From contig QCCU01000002.1 of NCBI GenBank assembly GCA_003278855.1, positions 62,001 through 126,000 of the forward strand: a stretch of DNA of 64,000 nt, given 5' to 3'. The first letter of the stretch is position 1, and the number at the start of each line of letters is the position of its first letter. The notes under the pieces were generated by a model, which worked only from the letters and a program-made list of their open reading frames with translations, was not told where the DNA came from and did no database searches. The position numbers and the translations under genes are program-made. Positions 38,363 through 47,779 of this stretch are shown here, piece after piece. Source of the DNA: Prochlorococcus sp. AG-347-M23. Lineage in GTDB: Bacteria; Cyanobacteriota; Cyanobacteriia; PCC-6307; Cyanobiaceae.

Positions 38363-38465
38363 TCTTTAATAATTCAGTTCAATTGATTTTTCCAGAATAT
38401 GAAAAAAAAATAAAATCAATCCAATACTTTATCGGGTGATAATTGCTACTTATAAATGTATAGCC

Positions 38466-39563
38466 TTAAATTTTGATGCTTAATCCACTTTTGGAAGATT
38501 CTCTTATGGCTTCGCAAACTTTATGACTAGCAAGTCCCTCAGATAAGCCTGGGATTACAGGTGTTCCATTCATTATACTCTGGGCCCATAAATTTTGAAT
38601 TCTCAAAACTGGAGCTATTCTCCCATCAGTCCATGTTTTTTCAAAATTAAAACTTGAATCTGCAGTTAGATTTTGTATTTTATTTTCGTTGTTTGAATAT
38701 TTTAAATTAAAACCATGTACATAATCTTTTTGGTTTTCGCTTTTAAGAATTAGTGAACCTTCGCTTCCATATATTTCTAAACTAAATCCTCTACCATTTT
38801 TAGAAATTGATGATAAAGATACCTGACATGGAATAAGATTCGAGCTGTAGTTTGATATTTCAATATTGGCTAAACATACATCTTCACTCGTAACATCATT
38901 TAAATCAGATGAATTAGGTAAAGGTCTTTTTTTTATTGATGTTGCTAACTTGCCAGACACGTTTATTGCTTCTCCAAAAAACCAATTCAACATATCGAAT
39001 GCATGAGTACCTAAAGCGCCAATAACTCCTCCACCTTTTTCTTCCAATGAATACCAATTCCAGGATCTTTTGGGGTCGGATCTACTGCCCATTAACCAAT
39101 CTAATTTGACTAAATATATATCTCCTAAGATATTTTCATCAATAAGTTTTTTTGTCTGAAGGAAAAGAGGTACTGCTCTATATTCAAAATCAACACATAC
39201 GCTTAAATTATTAATTAAAGATATTCTCTGAAGCTCTTCAATTTCTGAGGAGGATATTGAAACGGGTTTTTCTAGGAGCAAATTTTTATTATTCTCTAGA
39301 GCTTTTTTTGCTAACTTAAATCTTGCTTCAGGAGGAGTGGCAATAATAATTCCATCAATTTTTGGAGATTTAACTAAGTCTTCCCAATTATGAAAAAAAT
39401 CTAAGCCCGTTTCTTTTTCTATTATCGATTTTTGCTTTTTCTCGTAATGATAAATTGCTACAGGAGTTAAGTGATCAGACTCTTTTAATGCCTCTAGATG
39501 AACTTTTTTCCCAAATCCTAGTCCGGCGATTGCTATTTTTAATTTTTTATTTTTAGTATTCAT
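38466..39563 (-). CDS. Gfo/Idh/MocA family NAD(P)-dependent oxidoreductase
   Basis: A 365-residue sugar-type dehydrogenase. The Rossmann motif IAGLGFGKKVHLEAL is at about residues 12-26, and LLEKPVSIS (about 95-103) holds the family EKP motif with its conserved Lys. The C-terminal alpha/beta half contains GGGVIGALGTHAFDML. Substrate cannot be told from sequence; inositol, glucose-fructose or sugar-nucleotide derivatives are all possible. It follows the adhesin-E-like gene with two bases between. Confidence 0.88.
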   Translation of the reverse strand: MNTKNKKLKIAIAGLGFGKKVHLEALKESDHLTPVAIYHYEKKQKSIIEKETGLDFFHNWEDLVKSPKIDGIIIATPPEARFKLAKKALENNKNLLLEKPVSISSSEIEELQRISLINNLSVCVDFEYRAVPLFLQTKKLIDENILGDIYLVKLDWLMGSRSDPKRSWNWYSLEEKGGGVIGALGTHAFDMLNWFFGEAINVSGKLATSIKKRPLPNSSDLNDVTSEDVCLANIEISNYSSNLIPCQVSLSSISKNGRGFSLEIYGSEGSLILKSENQKDYVHGFNLKYSNNENKIQNLTADSSFNFEKTWTDGRIAPVLRIQNLWAQSIMNGTPVIPGLSEGLASHKVCEAIRESSKSGLSIKI

Positions 39564-39565
39564 TC

Positions 39566-39958
39566 TTATTCATTAATAAACTCTGAACAGCTATTTTCAA
39601 TAACAACATCTATAAGTTCATCATTATTAGAAGTTTGCCATTTTGAATTGAATTGTGGAATTCCATTTATTGATGTATCTTTGAACTTTTTTTCATTGCA
39701 ATTAATTCTCATTACATAAAGTGATAACTCTCCATCATCATCAGAATTAGTTGGATTCTTAAAGAACTTTGTTAATACACTTATTTCACCATTTGGGAGC
39801 GACTTAATACTCCCTTTATCAAGCCATTCTTTCCCATCATCATTCTCTTTTAGCAGGACCCAGTCAACATTTCCTATCGCATATGAATAGGAGGCAAAGT
39901 TAAAAATAAAGAGTAGAAGGCTTAAAGAAAAATAAAATAAATTAGAAATTATTCTCAT
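39566..39958 (-). CDS. Exported surface-adhesin-E-like protein
   Basis: A 130-residue protein starting at the ATG 39958, one base after the accD stop; an upstream in-frame ATG inside accD is less likely. The first 27 residues are a signal peptide (core FSLSLLLFIFNFASYSYA). The mature part, VDWVLLKEND, then a short acidic beta-rich domain with Cys residues near its end, resembles the Adhesin_E family of periplasmic proteins. Function in cyanobacteria is unknown. Confidence 0.68.
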   Translation of the reverse strand: MRIISNLFYFSLSLLLFIFNFASYSYAIGNVDWVLLKENDDGKEWLDKGSIKSLPNGEISVLTKFFKNPTNSDDDGELSLYVMRINCNEKKFKDTSINGIPQFNSKWQTSNNDELIDVVIENSCSEFINE

Positions 39959-39959
39959 T

Positions 39960-40841
39960 TTATATATTTGCTTGTGCAAGTTCTTTTACACCATGAATTT
40001 TTAAAATTTTAGTCAGAGTATCCTTGAGATCTTTCCTTTTTACTATTACATCAACAAAACCATGCTCAAGAAGATATTCAGCTGTTTGAAAATTATCGGG
40101 TAATTTTTCTCTTAATGTTTGTTCTATAACCCTTCTTCCAGCAAATCCAATAAGTGCTTTAGGTTCCGCCAAAATTAAATCACCTAACATCGCAAAGCTG
40201 GCTGTTACCCCTCCAGTAGTTGGATGAGTTAACAACGGCATATATAGGAGATTTTTCTCTTTATGTTTTTTTAATGCTCCAGATATTTTTGCCATTTGCA
40301 TGAGACTTAACATACCTTCTTGCATCCTTGCTCCTCCTGATGCGCAAACAATAAGAATTGGAAAATTTTCTAAAGTTGCTTTCTCAATTATCCTTGTAAT
40401 TTTTTCACCAACTACTGAACCCATGGATCCTCCCATAAATCGAAAATCCATAACAGCCAATGCTAAAGGCAATGAATTTACAGAACAGATACCTGTTACG
40501 ACTCCATCTCTTAAACCTGTACCTGCTTGACTTTCTTTAATTCGATCTGCATACGCTCTTCTATCTTTAAAACCTAAAGGATCTGTAGGACTTAGTGAAC
40601 TATCAAACTCCTCGAATGAATTTTTGTCAGCAATTATATTTATCCTTTCATCACTATTAATTCTATTATGGTGTCCACAATTGCTACAAACATTGAAATT
40701 TGAAATTAGGTCTTTTCTATAGGCAACTTGGGAACACTCTGAACATTTAACCCATAAACCATCTCCTTCGTCAGTATCTTGGGAAACTTTCCCAACAAAT
40801 TGATCTTTACGCCTTGCGGCAAACCAGTCGATTAATGACAC
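39960..40841 (-). CDS. accD: Acetyl-CoA carboxylase carboxyltransferase beta subunit
   Basis: A 293-residue carboxyltransferase subunit that, with AccA, transfers the carboxyl group from biotin to acetyl-CoA for fatty-acid synthesis. The N-terminal zinc ribbon has Cys33/Cys36 and Cys52/Cys55, and the crotonase-like core carries [18 protein letters not shown] and [14 protein letters not shown]. The start is GTG at 40841. The 139 bases between it and prk hold no gene. Confidence 0.96.
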   Translation of the reverse strand: MSLIDWFAARRKDQFVGKVSQDTDEGDGLWVKCSECSQVAYRKDLISNFNVCSNCGHHNRINSDERINIIADKNSFEEFDSSLSPTDPLGFKDRRAYADRIKESQAGTGLRDGVVTGICSVNSLPLALAVMDFRFMGGSMGSVVGEKITRIIEKATLENFPILIVCASGGARMQEGMLSLMQMAKISGALKKHKEKNLLYMPLLTHPTTGGVTASFAMLGDLILAEPKALIGFAGRRVIEQTLREKLPDNFQTAEYLLEHGFVDVIVKRKDLKDTLTKILKIHGVKELAQANI

Positions 40842-40980
40842 AACATTACCTGTTTTTTCTATTTAAATCTAAGTAAGGTACTTTTATCAAGAAAGATATA
40901 TAAATATTTGAGATTTTCTAAATAAGAAACTCCTCAAAGTTAAAAATATAATTATTTGAGTTAATAATCGTAATTAATTA

Positions 40981-41877
40981 TTATTTATTTTTCTCCTCGA
41001 TCATTTTATGAATTATTGGAGTAAGAATTAGTTCCATTGCGAAACCCATTTTTCCTCCATTTACAACGATACTTGTTGGACTTGACATGAATGAATCGTT
41101 AATCATTCCAAGCAAGTATTGAAAATCAATACCCCATTTCTCTCTCGCCCCTTTTCTGAAATGTATAATCACAAAGCTCTCATCAGGAGTTGGGATATTT
41201 CTGCAGATGAAAGGATTTGAAGTGTCAATAGTGGGAATTCTTTGGAAATTAATATCGGTTTTGCTGAATTGTGGGCAGATGTGATTTATATAATCAGGCA
41301 TTCTTCTCAATATCGTATCAACAATGGTTTCCGCTGAGTAACCTCTTTCTGCATTATCTCTATGAATTTTTTGAATCCACTCTAAATTTGTTATCGGAAC
41401 AACGCCAACAAGTAAATCAGCATAGGATGCCACATTGTATCCATCACCTTCTACCCCACCATGCAAACCTTCATAAAAAAGAACGTCTGTTCCCTCAGGA
41501 ATATCTTCCCATGGAGTAAATTGCCCAGGTTCTAGGGATGTCCCAAGTCTTGTATTATGTTCTTCTGCTTCTTCAAGACTATGTAGATAATATCTTTTTT
41601 TTCCTCCTCCAGTTTCGCCATAGATTTTAAAAAGTTCTTCTAACTTGTCAAAAAGATTTGCCTCTGGACCAAAATGAGAGAAATTTTCACCTTTTGAAAG
41701 AGCGTCTGCCATCGCTTTTTTCATAGGCATTCTTTCAAATCTGTGGTAACTATCACCTTCTACAACTGCGGGAACAATATCTTCTCTGGCAAAAATATGC
41801 TCAAAGGCTCTTTTTACTGTACTTGTTCCTGCTCCTGAAGATCCTGTTACAGCGACTACTGGATGACGTTTTGACAT
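40981..41877 (-). CDS. prk: Phosphoribulokinase, proteobacterial class I (PrkB-like)
   Basis: A 298-residue kinase that makes ribulose 1,5-bisphosphate. The P-loop region GSSGAGTST (residues 12-20), SHFGPEANLFDKL, FYEGLHGGV, NLEWIQKIHRD and the C-terminal MELILTPIIHKM follow the octameric Rhodobacter-type enzyme rather than the plant/cyanobacterial type, which has a GDSGCGKST loop. The thioredoxin-sensitive Cys pair of the plant type is absent; only two cysteines exist, in HICPQF and PFICRN. Allosteric NADH/AMP control is typical of class I, so redox control through CP12 would not be expected to act through these sites. Confidence 0.9.
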   Translation of the reverse strand: MSKRHPVVAVTGSSGAGTSTVKRAFEHIFAREDIVPAVVEGDSYHRFERMPMKKAMADALSKGENFSHFGPEANLFDKLEELFKIYGETGGGKKRYYLHSLEEAEEHNTRLGTSLEPGQFTPWEDIPEGTDVLFYEGLHGGVEGDGYNVASYADLLVGVVPITNLEWIQKIHRDNAERGYSAETIVDTILRRMPDYINHICPQFSKTDINFQRIPTIDTSNPFICRNIPTPDESFVIIHFRKGAREKWGIDFQYLLGMINDSFMSSPTSIVVNGGKMGFAMELILTPIIHKMIEEKNK

Positions 41878-41966
41878 TTTTTAAAAACAATATCTAATGA
41901 TTCTGACAGGTAATATGCCAACTTTATGTTTTACTTAAAAATATTTTTTTATTTATTAATTTTTTT

Positions 41967-43040
41967 TTAAATTTCATCCATTATTTTATCTCCGATTTCA
42001 CTGCAAGATAATACTTCGGAAGACCCATCTGCTAAATCGGCTGTTCTAAATCCTTTTGATAAAACTTTATCAATGGCAGTTTCTAAATTTTCTGCAGCTT
42101 CTTCTTCATTTAATCCAATTTTTAACATCATGGAAGCAGATAAAAGCATTGCAATAGGATTCGCTATGTTCTTACCAGCTATATCAGGTGCCGAACCATG
42201 AACCGGTTCAAAAACTCCTGGCCCATCGTTGTTTAGAGAAGCAGAAGGAAGCATACCAATAGAACCAGTTAACATTGCGGCTAAGTCACTTAAAATATCT
42301 CCAAATAAATTACTGGTTAAAATTACATCAAATTGACCAGGATCTCTGACTAATTGCATTGCTGCATTATCAACGTACATATTGCTTAGAGATATATTTT
42401 TATCTTTTGATGTGATATTTGAAACTGTATCTCTCCACAATTGACTAACCTCAAGAACGTTTGATTTATCAACAGAACATATTTTTTTATTTCTTTGGTT
42501 AGCAATTTTTATTGCTATTTCAGTTATTCTCTCTATTTCGGCCGAATCATAAACCATCGTATTGAAAGCTTTTGGGATTTTTGTATTTGTTATATGTCCT
42601 CTTGGTTTTCCAAAATAAATTCCCCCTATTAATTCTCTTACAACAACAAGATCTACATGATCAACGATTTCTTTTTTTAATGTACTTGCATCTAATAGAG
42701 ATTTTCTTATTTTGACAGGCCTGATATTTGCGAAAAGGTTTAGGGCAGATCTTAACTTTAGTAATCCACTTTCTGGCCTTAATTCTCTTGCAAGAGAGTC
42801 ATATTTAATATCTCCTACACATGCTAAAAGTACAGCATCACTTTTTTTGCATTGATCAAGTGTCTTATCTGGAGCAGGATTCCCATATTTTTCATAAGCT
42901 ATCCCTCCAAATAATTCTTCAATAATCTCAATATCGAAATTATGATTTTTTGAAAGCTTTTTTAAAACTTTTTTTGAAACTTCTGAAATCTCTGGTCCAA
43001 TTCCGTCTCCTGACAATAAAACAACCTTATATTTCTTCAT
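41967..43040 (-). CDS. leuB: 3-isopropylmalate dehydrogenase
   Basis: A 357-residue decarboxylating dehydrogenase of leucine synthesis. GDGIGPEI at residues 11-18, the ELRPESGLLKLR and VRELIGGIYFG motifs, the metal-binding Asp in DVILTSNLFGDILSDLAAML, and PVHGSAPDIAGKNIANP are diagnostic for LeuB rather than isocitrate dehydrogenase. It ends the co-directional cluster that starts at lpxD, 28 bases upstream. Confidence 0.96.
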   Translation of the reverse strand: MKKYKVVLLSGDGIGPEISEVSKKVLKKLSKNHNFDIEIIEELFGGIAYEKYGNPAPDKTLDQCKKSDAVLLACVGDIKYDSLARELRPESGLLKLRSALNLFANIRPVKIRKSLLDASTLKKEIVDHVDLVVVRELIGGIYFGKPRGHITNTKIPKAFNTMVYDSAEIERITEIAIKIANQRNKKICSVDKSNVLEVSQLWRDTVSNITSKDKNISLSNMYVDNAAMQLVRDPGQFDVILTSNLFGDILSDLAAMLTGSIGMLPSASLNNDGPGVFEPVHGSAPDIAGKNIANPIAMLLSASMMLKIGLNEEEAAENLETAIDKVLSKGFRTADLADGSSEVLSCSEIGDKIMDEI

Positions 43041-43068
43041 TTAAATTTTTGTTTAATAGAACAATAAA

Positions 43069-44103
43069 TTATTGCTTGTCTAATTGTCTAAGTTTTTTTG
43101 CTAATTCTGGTAATTTTTTAAAAATACTTGAACTCCTTAGCCAAGATTTATTTTCTAAGGCAGGGAAACCACTAATTACCTTGCCATCTTCTATGTCACA
43201 ATGAATTCCGCATTTTGAACTCGCTATGACATTATTACCAACTTTTACTCTATTATTGACTCCTACTTGCCCTGCCAAAATAACACCATCTCCAATATTT
43301 GCTCCTCCAGCGATACCAACTTGAGCTGCAAATGCACAATTCTTTCCAATTTTTACTCCATGACCTATTTGTATTAAATTATCCAACTTTGTTCCCTCAT
43401 CAATGAAAGTAAATCCAACTGCGGGTCTATCAATACAACAATTCGTTCCAATTTCTACAAAACTCATTATTTTTACACCACCTTTTTGAGGCATCTTTAC
43501 CCATTTGCCATTTTTAGGAATAAAACCAAATCCCTCTGATCCAATAACAGAATTTGAATTAATTACACAATTATTTTTTAGAATGGTATTTTCGTAAATA
43601 ACACAATTTGGATGAATTATATTGTTATTTCCTATTCGAACATTACCTAAAATTGATGATCCAGGAAGAATATGATTATTGTCTCCAATTACAGTATTTT
43701 CTCCAATATAAACATTAGGTCCGATATGGCAATCGGCTCCAATTATTGCTGTTTTGTCTATAACCGCTGAAGCGTGAATTCCTGGTTTGAAATTTATAGT
43801 TTTATATAAACAATCCAATACTTCTGCAAATGCAATTCTTGGATTTTTAACGATTATGGTTGATATATTGTGTTTCTTTAGGGCACTGACGATTTCGTAG
43901 TTGTTAGTAGTTATTATTGCTGAAGCTTTAGTTTGATCTAATTTCTCTTTCAGGATATTATTTTCTTCTAAAAAAGATATTTGATGTTTAACTGCAGCAT
44001 CTAAAGAGGCAGCATCATCAATATTTAAATCATCGAAAATATTGGCACAAATAAAATTTGAATTTCCTTTTTTTATTAGATCAACTAAATCACTTAAAAG
44101 CAT
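43069..44103 (-). CDS. lpxD: UDP-3-O-acylglucosamine N-acyltransferase
   Basis: A 344-residue acyltransferase that adds the second fatty acid in lipid A synthesis. The N-terminal uridine-binding domain (about 1-100) leads to a left-handed beta-helix made of hexapeptide repeats such as IGADCH, IGPNVY and IGENTV. The catalytic His is probably in QIGHGVKIG (about residue 242). Its presence shows that lipid A synthesis is retained. Confidence 0.94.
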   Translation of the reverse strand: MLLSDLVDLIKKGNSNFICANIFDDLNIDDAASLDAAVKHQISFLEENNILKEKLDQTKASAIITTNNYEIVSALKKHNISTIIVKNPRIAFAEVLDCLYKTINFKPGIHASAVIDKTAIIGADCHIGPNVYIGENTVIGDNNHILPGSSILGNVRIGNNNIIHPNCVIYENTILKNNCVINSNSVIGSEGFGFIPKNGKWVKMPQKGGVKIMSFVEIGTNCCIDRPAVGFTFIDEGTKLDNLIQIGHGVKIGKNCAFAAQVGIAGGANIGDGVILAGQVGVNNRVKVGNNVIASSKCGIHCDIEDGKVISGFPALENKSWLRSSSIFKKLPELAKKLRQLDKQ

Positions 44104-44123
44104 TTTTCAGTTTTAATTTTTTT

Positions 44124-45206
44124 CTAAGAGAGAGCAAGAACATCTCTGTGTACGACAATTATCGAGGAGTTGTTATTTTCTTTATTATTTAAGATACTTC
44201 TTAATTTGTCGCTACTTATTGATACTAAACCTTTTGCAACTTCTTTATCATTTGTATTTACGATTTTAACTGCCTGATTAATCGTAAAGTTTCCTTCTAC
44301 ATTCTTAACACCAACTGCTAAAAGTGAGGCACCCTTTTTTTTTATTGCAAAATAGGCGCCATCATCTAAAGTAATTTTCCCTACTGTTTGAATTGCATGT
44401 GAAAGCCAACTTTTTTTATTTCCAATAGGTTTTTCTACTGGATAAAATAAAGTTCCAATTTTATTATCATTAAAAATTTCAATTAAGTTTTTTTTATTAG
44501 TTCCATCAACTAGTTGGACTTCGACTCCTCCTTTTGTTGCTATTTCGGCAGAAATTAATTTTGTAGAAATTCCTCCTGTTCCCCATTCATTATTTGAGTT
44601 TTGAATATTTTTATCTTTAATTTCCTTTAATTCACTATTATGAACTTCTTTAATAGGTTGCGCATCTTTATTATTACGTGGATCTTTTGAGTATAGATTT
44701 TCAATATCGGTTAATAAAATAAGCTTGTTAGCATTTATAGCCAAGGCAACTAAAGCAGAGAGGGTATCATTATCTCCATATTTAAGCTCTTCATTAGCTA
44801 CGGTATCATTTTCATTTACTATTGGAATAACATTCAAATCGATTAATTTTTTTAAAGTCTTAGAAGCGTTATTAAATGATTCTCGTGAATTGAAATCAGC
44901 TTTAGTTATTAAAATTTGAGCAATATTATGACCTAATTTATTAAATACTTTATCGTATAAGGACATTAAATTAACTTGTCCAACTGCAGCAGTAGCTTGA
45001 AGGGTACTTAAATCATTTGGTCTCGTTTTAATATTTAATTTTTTGCAACCTAATCCAACGGCTCCACTAGTTACTAAAATTAATTTGTTTCCTTTTGAAA
45101 GAAAACTTGTAAAGGATCTAGAAAGGTTTTCAATAACTTCTTCTGTAGATGTTTCCTCATTTCCTCTTAAAATACTAGTACCAATTTTTATAACCCAAGT
45201 TTTCAT
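44124..45206 (-). CDS. proB: Glutamate 5-kinase
   Basis: A 360-residue enzyme of proline synthesis with an amino-acid kinase domain ([31 protein letters not shown]-like [13 protein letters not shown]) and a C-terminal PUA domain (about 275-350). It is normally feedback-inhibited by proline. Its start overlaps the end of the YqeG-type HAD gene by four bases. Confidence 0.95.
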   Translation of the reverse strand: MKTWVIKIGTSILRGNEETSTEEVIENLSRSFTSFLSKGNKLILVTSGAVGLGCKKLNIKTRPNDLSTLQATAAVGQVNLMSLYDKVFNKLGHNIAQILITKADFNSRESFNNASKTLKKLIDLNVIPIVNENDTVANEELKYGDNDTLSALVALAINANKLILLTDIENLYSKDPRNNKDAQPIKEVHNSELKEIKDKNIQNSNNEWGTGGISTKLISAEIATKGGVEVQLVDGTNKKNLIEIFNDNKIGTLFYPVEKPIGNKKSWLSHAIQTVGKITLDDGAYFAIKKKGASLLAVGVKNVEGNFTINQAVKIVNTNDKEVAKGLVSISSDKLRSILNNKENNNSSIIVVHRDVLALS

Positions 45207-45697
45207 TTTATAAAATTAGAAATTAATTTTTCTATTATCAAAGTTAAATTAAATTTTATAGGCAAGCCATCTCTATTTAATCGCTTAACTAATATTGTTT
45301 TTATATCACATCTATTCCCAACAATAATATCTGTAAAAATTCTATCGCCAATAATGGCTATATTTTTTGGCTCTCTACCAATTTCTTTGATAGCAGACAA
45401 AGTTACTTTTTTTCTTGGTTTTGATGCATTGTATTTATACCTTAAATTTAATTCTTTCGCTATTTTTGCGATTCTTTTTTTTGATGGATTATTACTTATT
45501 AGATATAGGGAGAAAAGTTTTTTAGATTCTATGATCCAATTTTTTACGGCTTTTGGGATCATATTTGATTTTCTATTTACTAGAGTCCCATCCACGTCCA
45601 GCAATAAAGAATTAATTCCTTTTTTTTGCAACTCAGATTGAGAAATATTATATATTGGTAATTTTGAATCCCAATTGACCTTTAGGATAGATTTCAT
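45203..45697 (-). CDS. YqeG family HAD-IIIA phosphatase
   Basis: A 164-residue HAD-like hydrolase. The nucleophile motif DVDGTLV is at about residues 34-40, a Ser/Thr/Asn motif II in [10 protein letters not shown], and motif IV in [13 protein letters not shown] near 118-130. Family members of the YqeG type may act on phosphatidylglycerol phosphate or other phosphates. It lies between the DUF3727 gene (six bases) and proB (overlap), a cluster that recurs in cyanobacteria. Confidence 0.85.
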   Translation of the reverse strand: MKSILKVNWDSKLPIYNISQSELQKKGINSLLLDVDGTLVNRKSNMIPKAVKNWIIESKKLFSLYLISNNPSKKRIAKIAKELNLRYKYNASKPRKKVTLSAIKEIGREPKNIAIIGDRIFTDIIVGNRCDIKTILVKRLNRDGLPIKFNLTLIIEKLISNFIK

Positions 45698-45702
45698 TTA
45701 TT

Positions 45703-46239
45703 TTAAGAACCACTTTTTTCAAGCTCAGTTTCAATCAAAGGTTGAATCTTATCAAATTCATCATCTTCAACTAAGAAGGCACCTTTGTCTTTTAATTTAC
45801 CCACAATAAAAAAAGGATCTAGAGGTATATATAAACCATATTCTTGGTCAAAAAGATTAAAGTTAACGAGCAATTCATAACTCTCACTATCATCATCTAC
45901 GTAATCTTCTTCTAATTCATCATAAATTGGTTCTTCAAGTTCTCCTGATACTGTTAATGTAACTGCTGATCTGATAAGTCTTAAATCATGTTCTTGAAGA
46001 ACTGCTTCAGCATTTTTTAGTATTTGTTCATTTTTATCTATTTTCTCAATTAGTTCAGGTTCATCTTTTTCATTTATCTTAAAAAGACTTACTGGAGTAT
46101 CAACTGGTGTTAATAAAGCATATTCTTGGCCTTCAACACTTACTAATTGTTCAAGATAACAAAATAGCTCGTTTCCATTTGAGTCATTTAATAAAAGAGT
46201 TTGTGCATCATAATTATTATTTGAATTGGCTTCTTTCAT
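45703..46239 (-). CDS. DUF3727 protein
   Basis: A 178-residue very acidic protein, with a DUF1292/DUF3727-like beta-rich first half (LLLNDSNGNELFCYLEQLVSVEGQEY is its start region) and a second half with YGLYIPLDPFFIVGKL. It contains an acidic run (YDELEEDYVDDDSESYE) around residue 104-120. No enzyme motif is seen. Clustering with ruvX, yqeG and proB is conserved among cyanobacteria. Role unknown. Confidence 0.78.
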   Translation of the reverse strand: MKEANSNNNYDAQTLLLNDSNGNELFCYLEQLVSVEGQEYALLTPVDTPVSLFKINEKDEPELIEKIDKNEQILKNAEAVLQEHDLRLIRSAVTLTVSGELEEPIYDELEEDYVDDDSESYELLVNFNLFDQEYGLYIPLDPFFIVGKLKDKGAFLVEDDEFDKIQPLIETELEKSGS

Positions 46240-46265
46240 TTAAAAATTATCTATCCTTTTTAATA

Positions 46266-46727
46266 CTAATATTTTATCTGACGTTTACCAGCTATTTCTT
46301 CTAATTCAGGACCTTCTTGGATCCATTGTTCAAGTATTATTTTTGCTGAAAAACTATCAATCAATCCGGATTTATCTTTTTTTATTCCAAATCTTTCTGA
46401 AGATTCCCAAGTTGAACTATGTTCGTTTACATAAGAAAATGGAAGCTTTAATTCATTTGAAAGTAATTGACCGTAATTTTTACAGTCAATAGCTTGAGTG
46501 GTCATTTGACCTTCCTCATCTAGAGGAATACCCACAATAAAACCAGTCAAATTAAATTCATTTATATAATTTCTAATGAGTTTAATCTCTTGATTATTTT
46601 CAAATCGTTTTACTGCTGGAAGTATATTTGATGTTATGCAGAGGGGATCACAATAAGCTAATCCTATTCTTTTGGTACCTATATCCAAACTCAAAATTGA
46701 CTTGGGTTTGGGTTTGCAAAATTTCAC
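46266..46727 (-). CDS. ruvX: Putative Holliday junction resolvase RuvX/YqgF
   Basis: A 153-residue RNase-H-fold nuclease. [17 protein letters not shown] (about residues 13-29) supplies the first catalytic Asp; [19 protein letters not shown] and the final acidic segment follow. YqgF-family proteins also take part in 16S rRNA 5' processing. It overlaps the preceding gene by four bases. Confidence 0.92.
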   Translation of the reverse strand: MKFCKPKPKSILSLDIGTKRIGLAYCDPLCITSNILPAVKRFENNQEIKLIRNYINEFNLTGFIVGIPLDEEGQMTTQAIDCKNYGQLLSNELKLPFSYVNEHSSTWESSERFGIKKDKSGLIDSFSAKIILEQWIQEGPELEEIAGKRQIKY

Positions 46728-47779
46728 TTTGTTTTTAATGGAAAAGGAGATGGATATGGATTACCTTGTGGACTTAATTTTTCAAAGATTGATTCCAAAG
46801 ATTGATTTATTATATTTACTTGTTTGGCTTCATTCTTAATTATTGTGTTCCTAATAAGAATTGTTTCTTGATTTTTTTCTTTGATATTACACTCTTCGAG
46901 AAAAACATTTAATTGAGAATTTTCTTTATAGGTTTTTAAATATGAAAGAGGTGATTTTTCAAAAAATCTTTTTATAAATTCTTTTAAAATAGAATCGAAT
47001 CTCTTATCCCAATATCTACTTATAGTTAAAGTATAAATTTCCTCATTTTGATAATTAATATCTTTTAAAATAGTACATAAAACTGAATTTTCATATATTA
47101 AGGCACCACTCTTAGAGTTATTTCTTTTAAGAATATCGTCTTGATCAAAATCTAAAATATTTCTTATTAAGGGAGATTGATTTGATCTTATGAAATTCAC
47201 TATTTTTAATATATTTTGTTTATTAATGGTTTGGAATTCATTAATTAATGTATAGGCATTGGTATTTTGATTTGTAGGTTTATTTAGATCAGAACCATCC
47301 CAAAGGATTATCTCTCCTAACGGTTGAAAGCCTAATTCTCTTGAGTTTGATATGAGGTCAACATTATTTATATCTGAATTAATTATCCAACTTGAAGTTT
47401 TGATTTCTTTTATTGAGATAGATTTTTTTATCAATCCTAAAGTTAATTGTTTATCTGTTAAAGAACACCTGCTATTAATCAACTTGGGCTTAGATATTTT
47501 TAGGCAAGTCTCTTTTTTGTTTAAAGGAAAAATATTCAAATAACCAATAATTTCGTTTCCATATATAGCAATTATGCATTTATTTTTATTTTTTTTAAGA
47601 TTATTCAAGAAGATTTTTAAGTCATCAAAGGTATTGATAATTGCCATTTTTAAAAACCAATTATTCAATTCCTTATTTTTAATATCTATTAAAAGATTAA
47701 TGTGCCGTATATGGAGTTCTTCAAAAGTTACTTCCATTCCTTTTTTAGATTGAAAAGAATAAGAGGTATCTTTTTTCAT
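46724..47779 (-). CDS. Conserved hypothetical protein, possibly GNAT-like
   Basis: A 351-residue protein whose N-terminal half has an order of strands and helices like a GCN5-type acyltransferase ([16 protein letters not shown], about residues 71-86, is a plausible beta4-beta5), followed by a second half that may repeat the fold ([16 protein letters not shown]). I cannot see a clear acetyl-CoA Q/RxxGxG/A loop, so this is tentative. It starts directly after the F420-ligase-like gene and overlaps ruvX, so it is part of the cluster. Confidence 0.55.
   Translation of the reverse strand: MKKDTSYSFQSKKGMEVTFEELHIRHINLLIDIKNKELNNWFLKMAIINTFDDLKIFLNNLKKNKNKCIIAIYGNEIIGYLNIFPLNKKETCLKISKPKLINSRCSLTDKQLTLGLIKKSISIKEIKTSSWIINSDINNVDLISNSRELGFQPLGEIILWDGSDLNKPTNQNTNAYTLINEFQTINKQNILKIVNFIRSNQSPLIRNILDFDQDDILKRNNSKSGALIYENSVLCTILKDINYQNEEIYTLTISRYWDKRFDSILKEFIKRFFEKSPLSYLKTYKENSQLNVFLEECNIKEKNQETILIRNTIIKNEAKQVNIINQSLESIFEKLSPQGNPYPSPFPLKTK

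Noticed and set aside
38382..38420. ATTGATTTT / AAAATCAAT inverted repeat upstream of the class I aldolase gene
   Set aside because: The loop is 21 bases and the arms are A/T-rich; such pairs are common by chance, so I did not list it as a regulator.
40929..40945. Similarity of AACTCCTCAAAG to the core of the cyanobacterial Yfr1 RNA
   Set aside because: Yfr1 needs the unpaired ACTCCTCACAC motif between two hairpins; the bases differ after CTCCTCA and no flanking stems are present.
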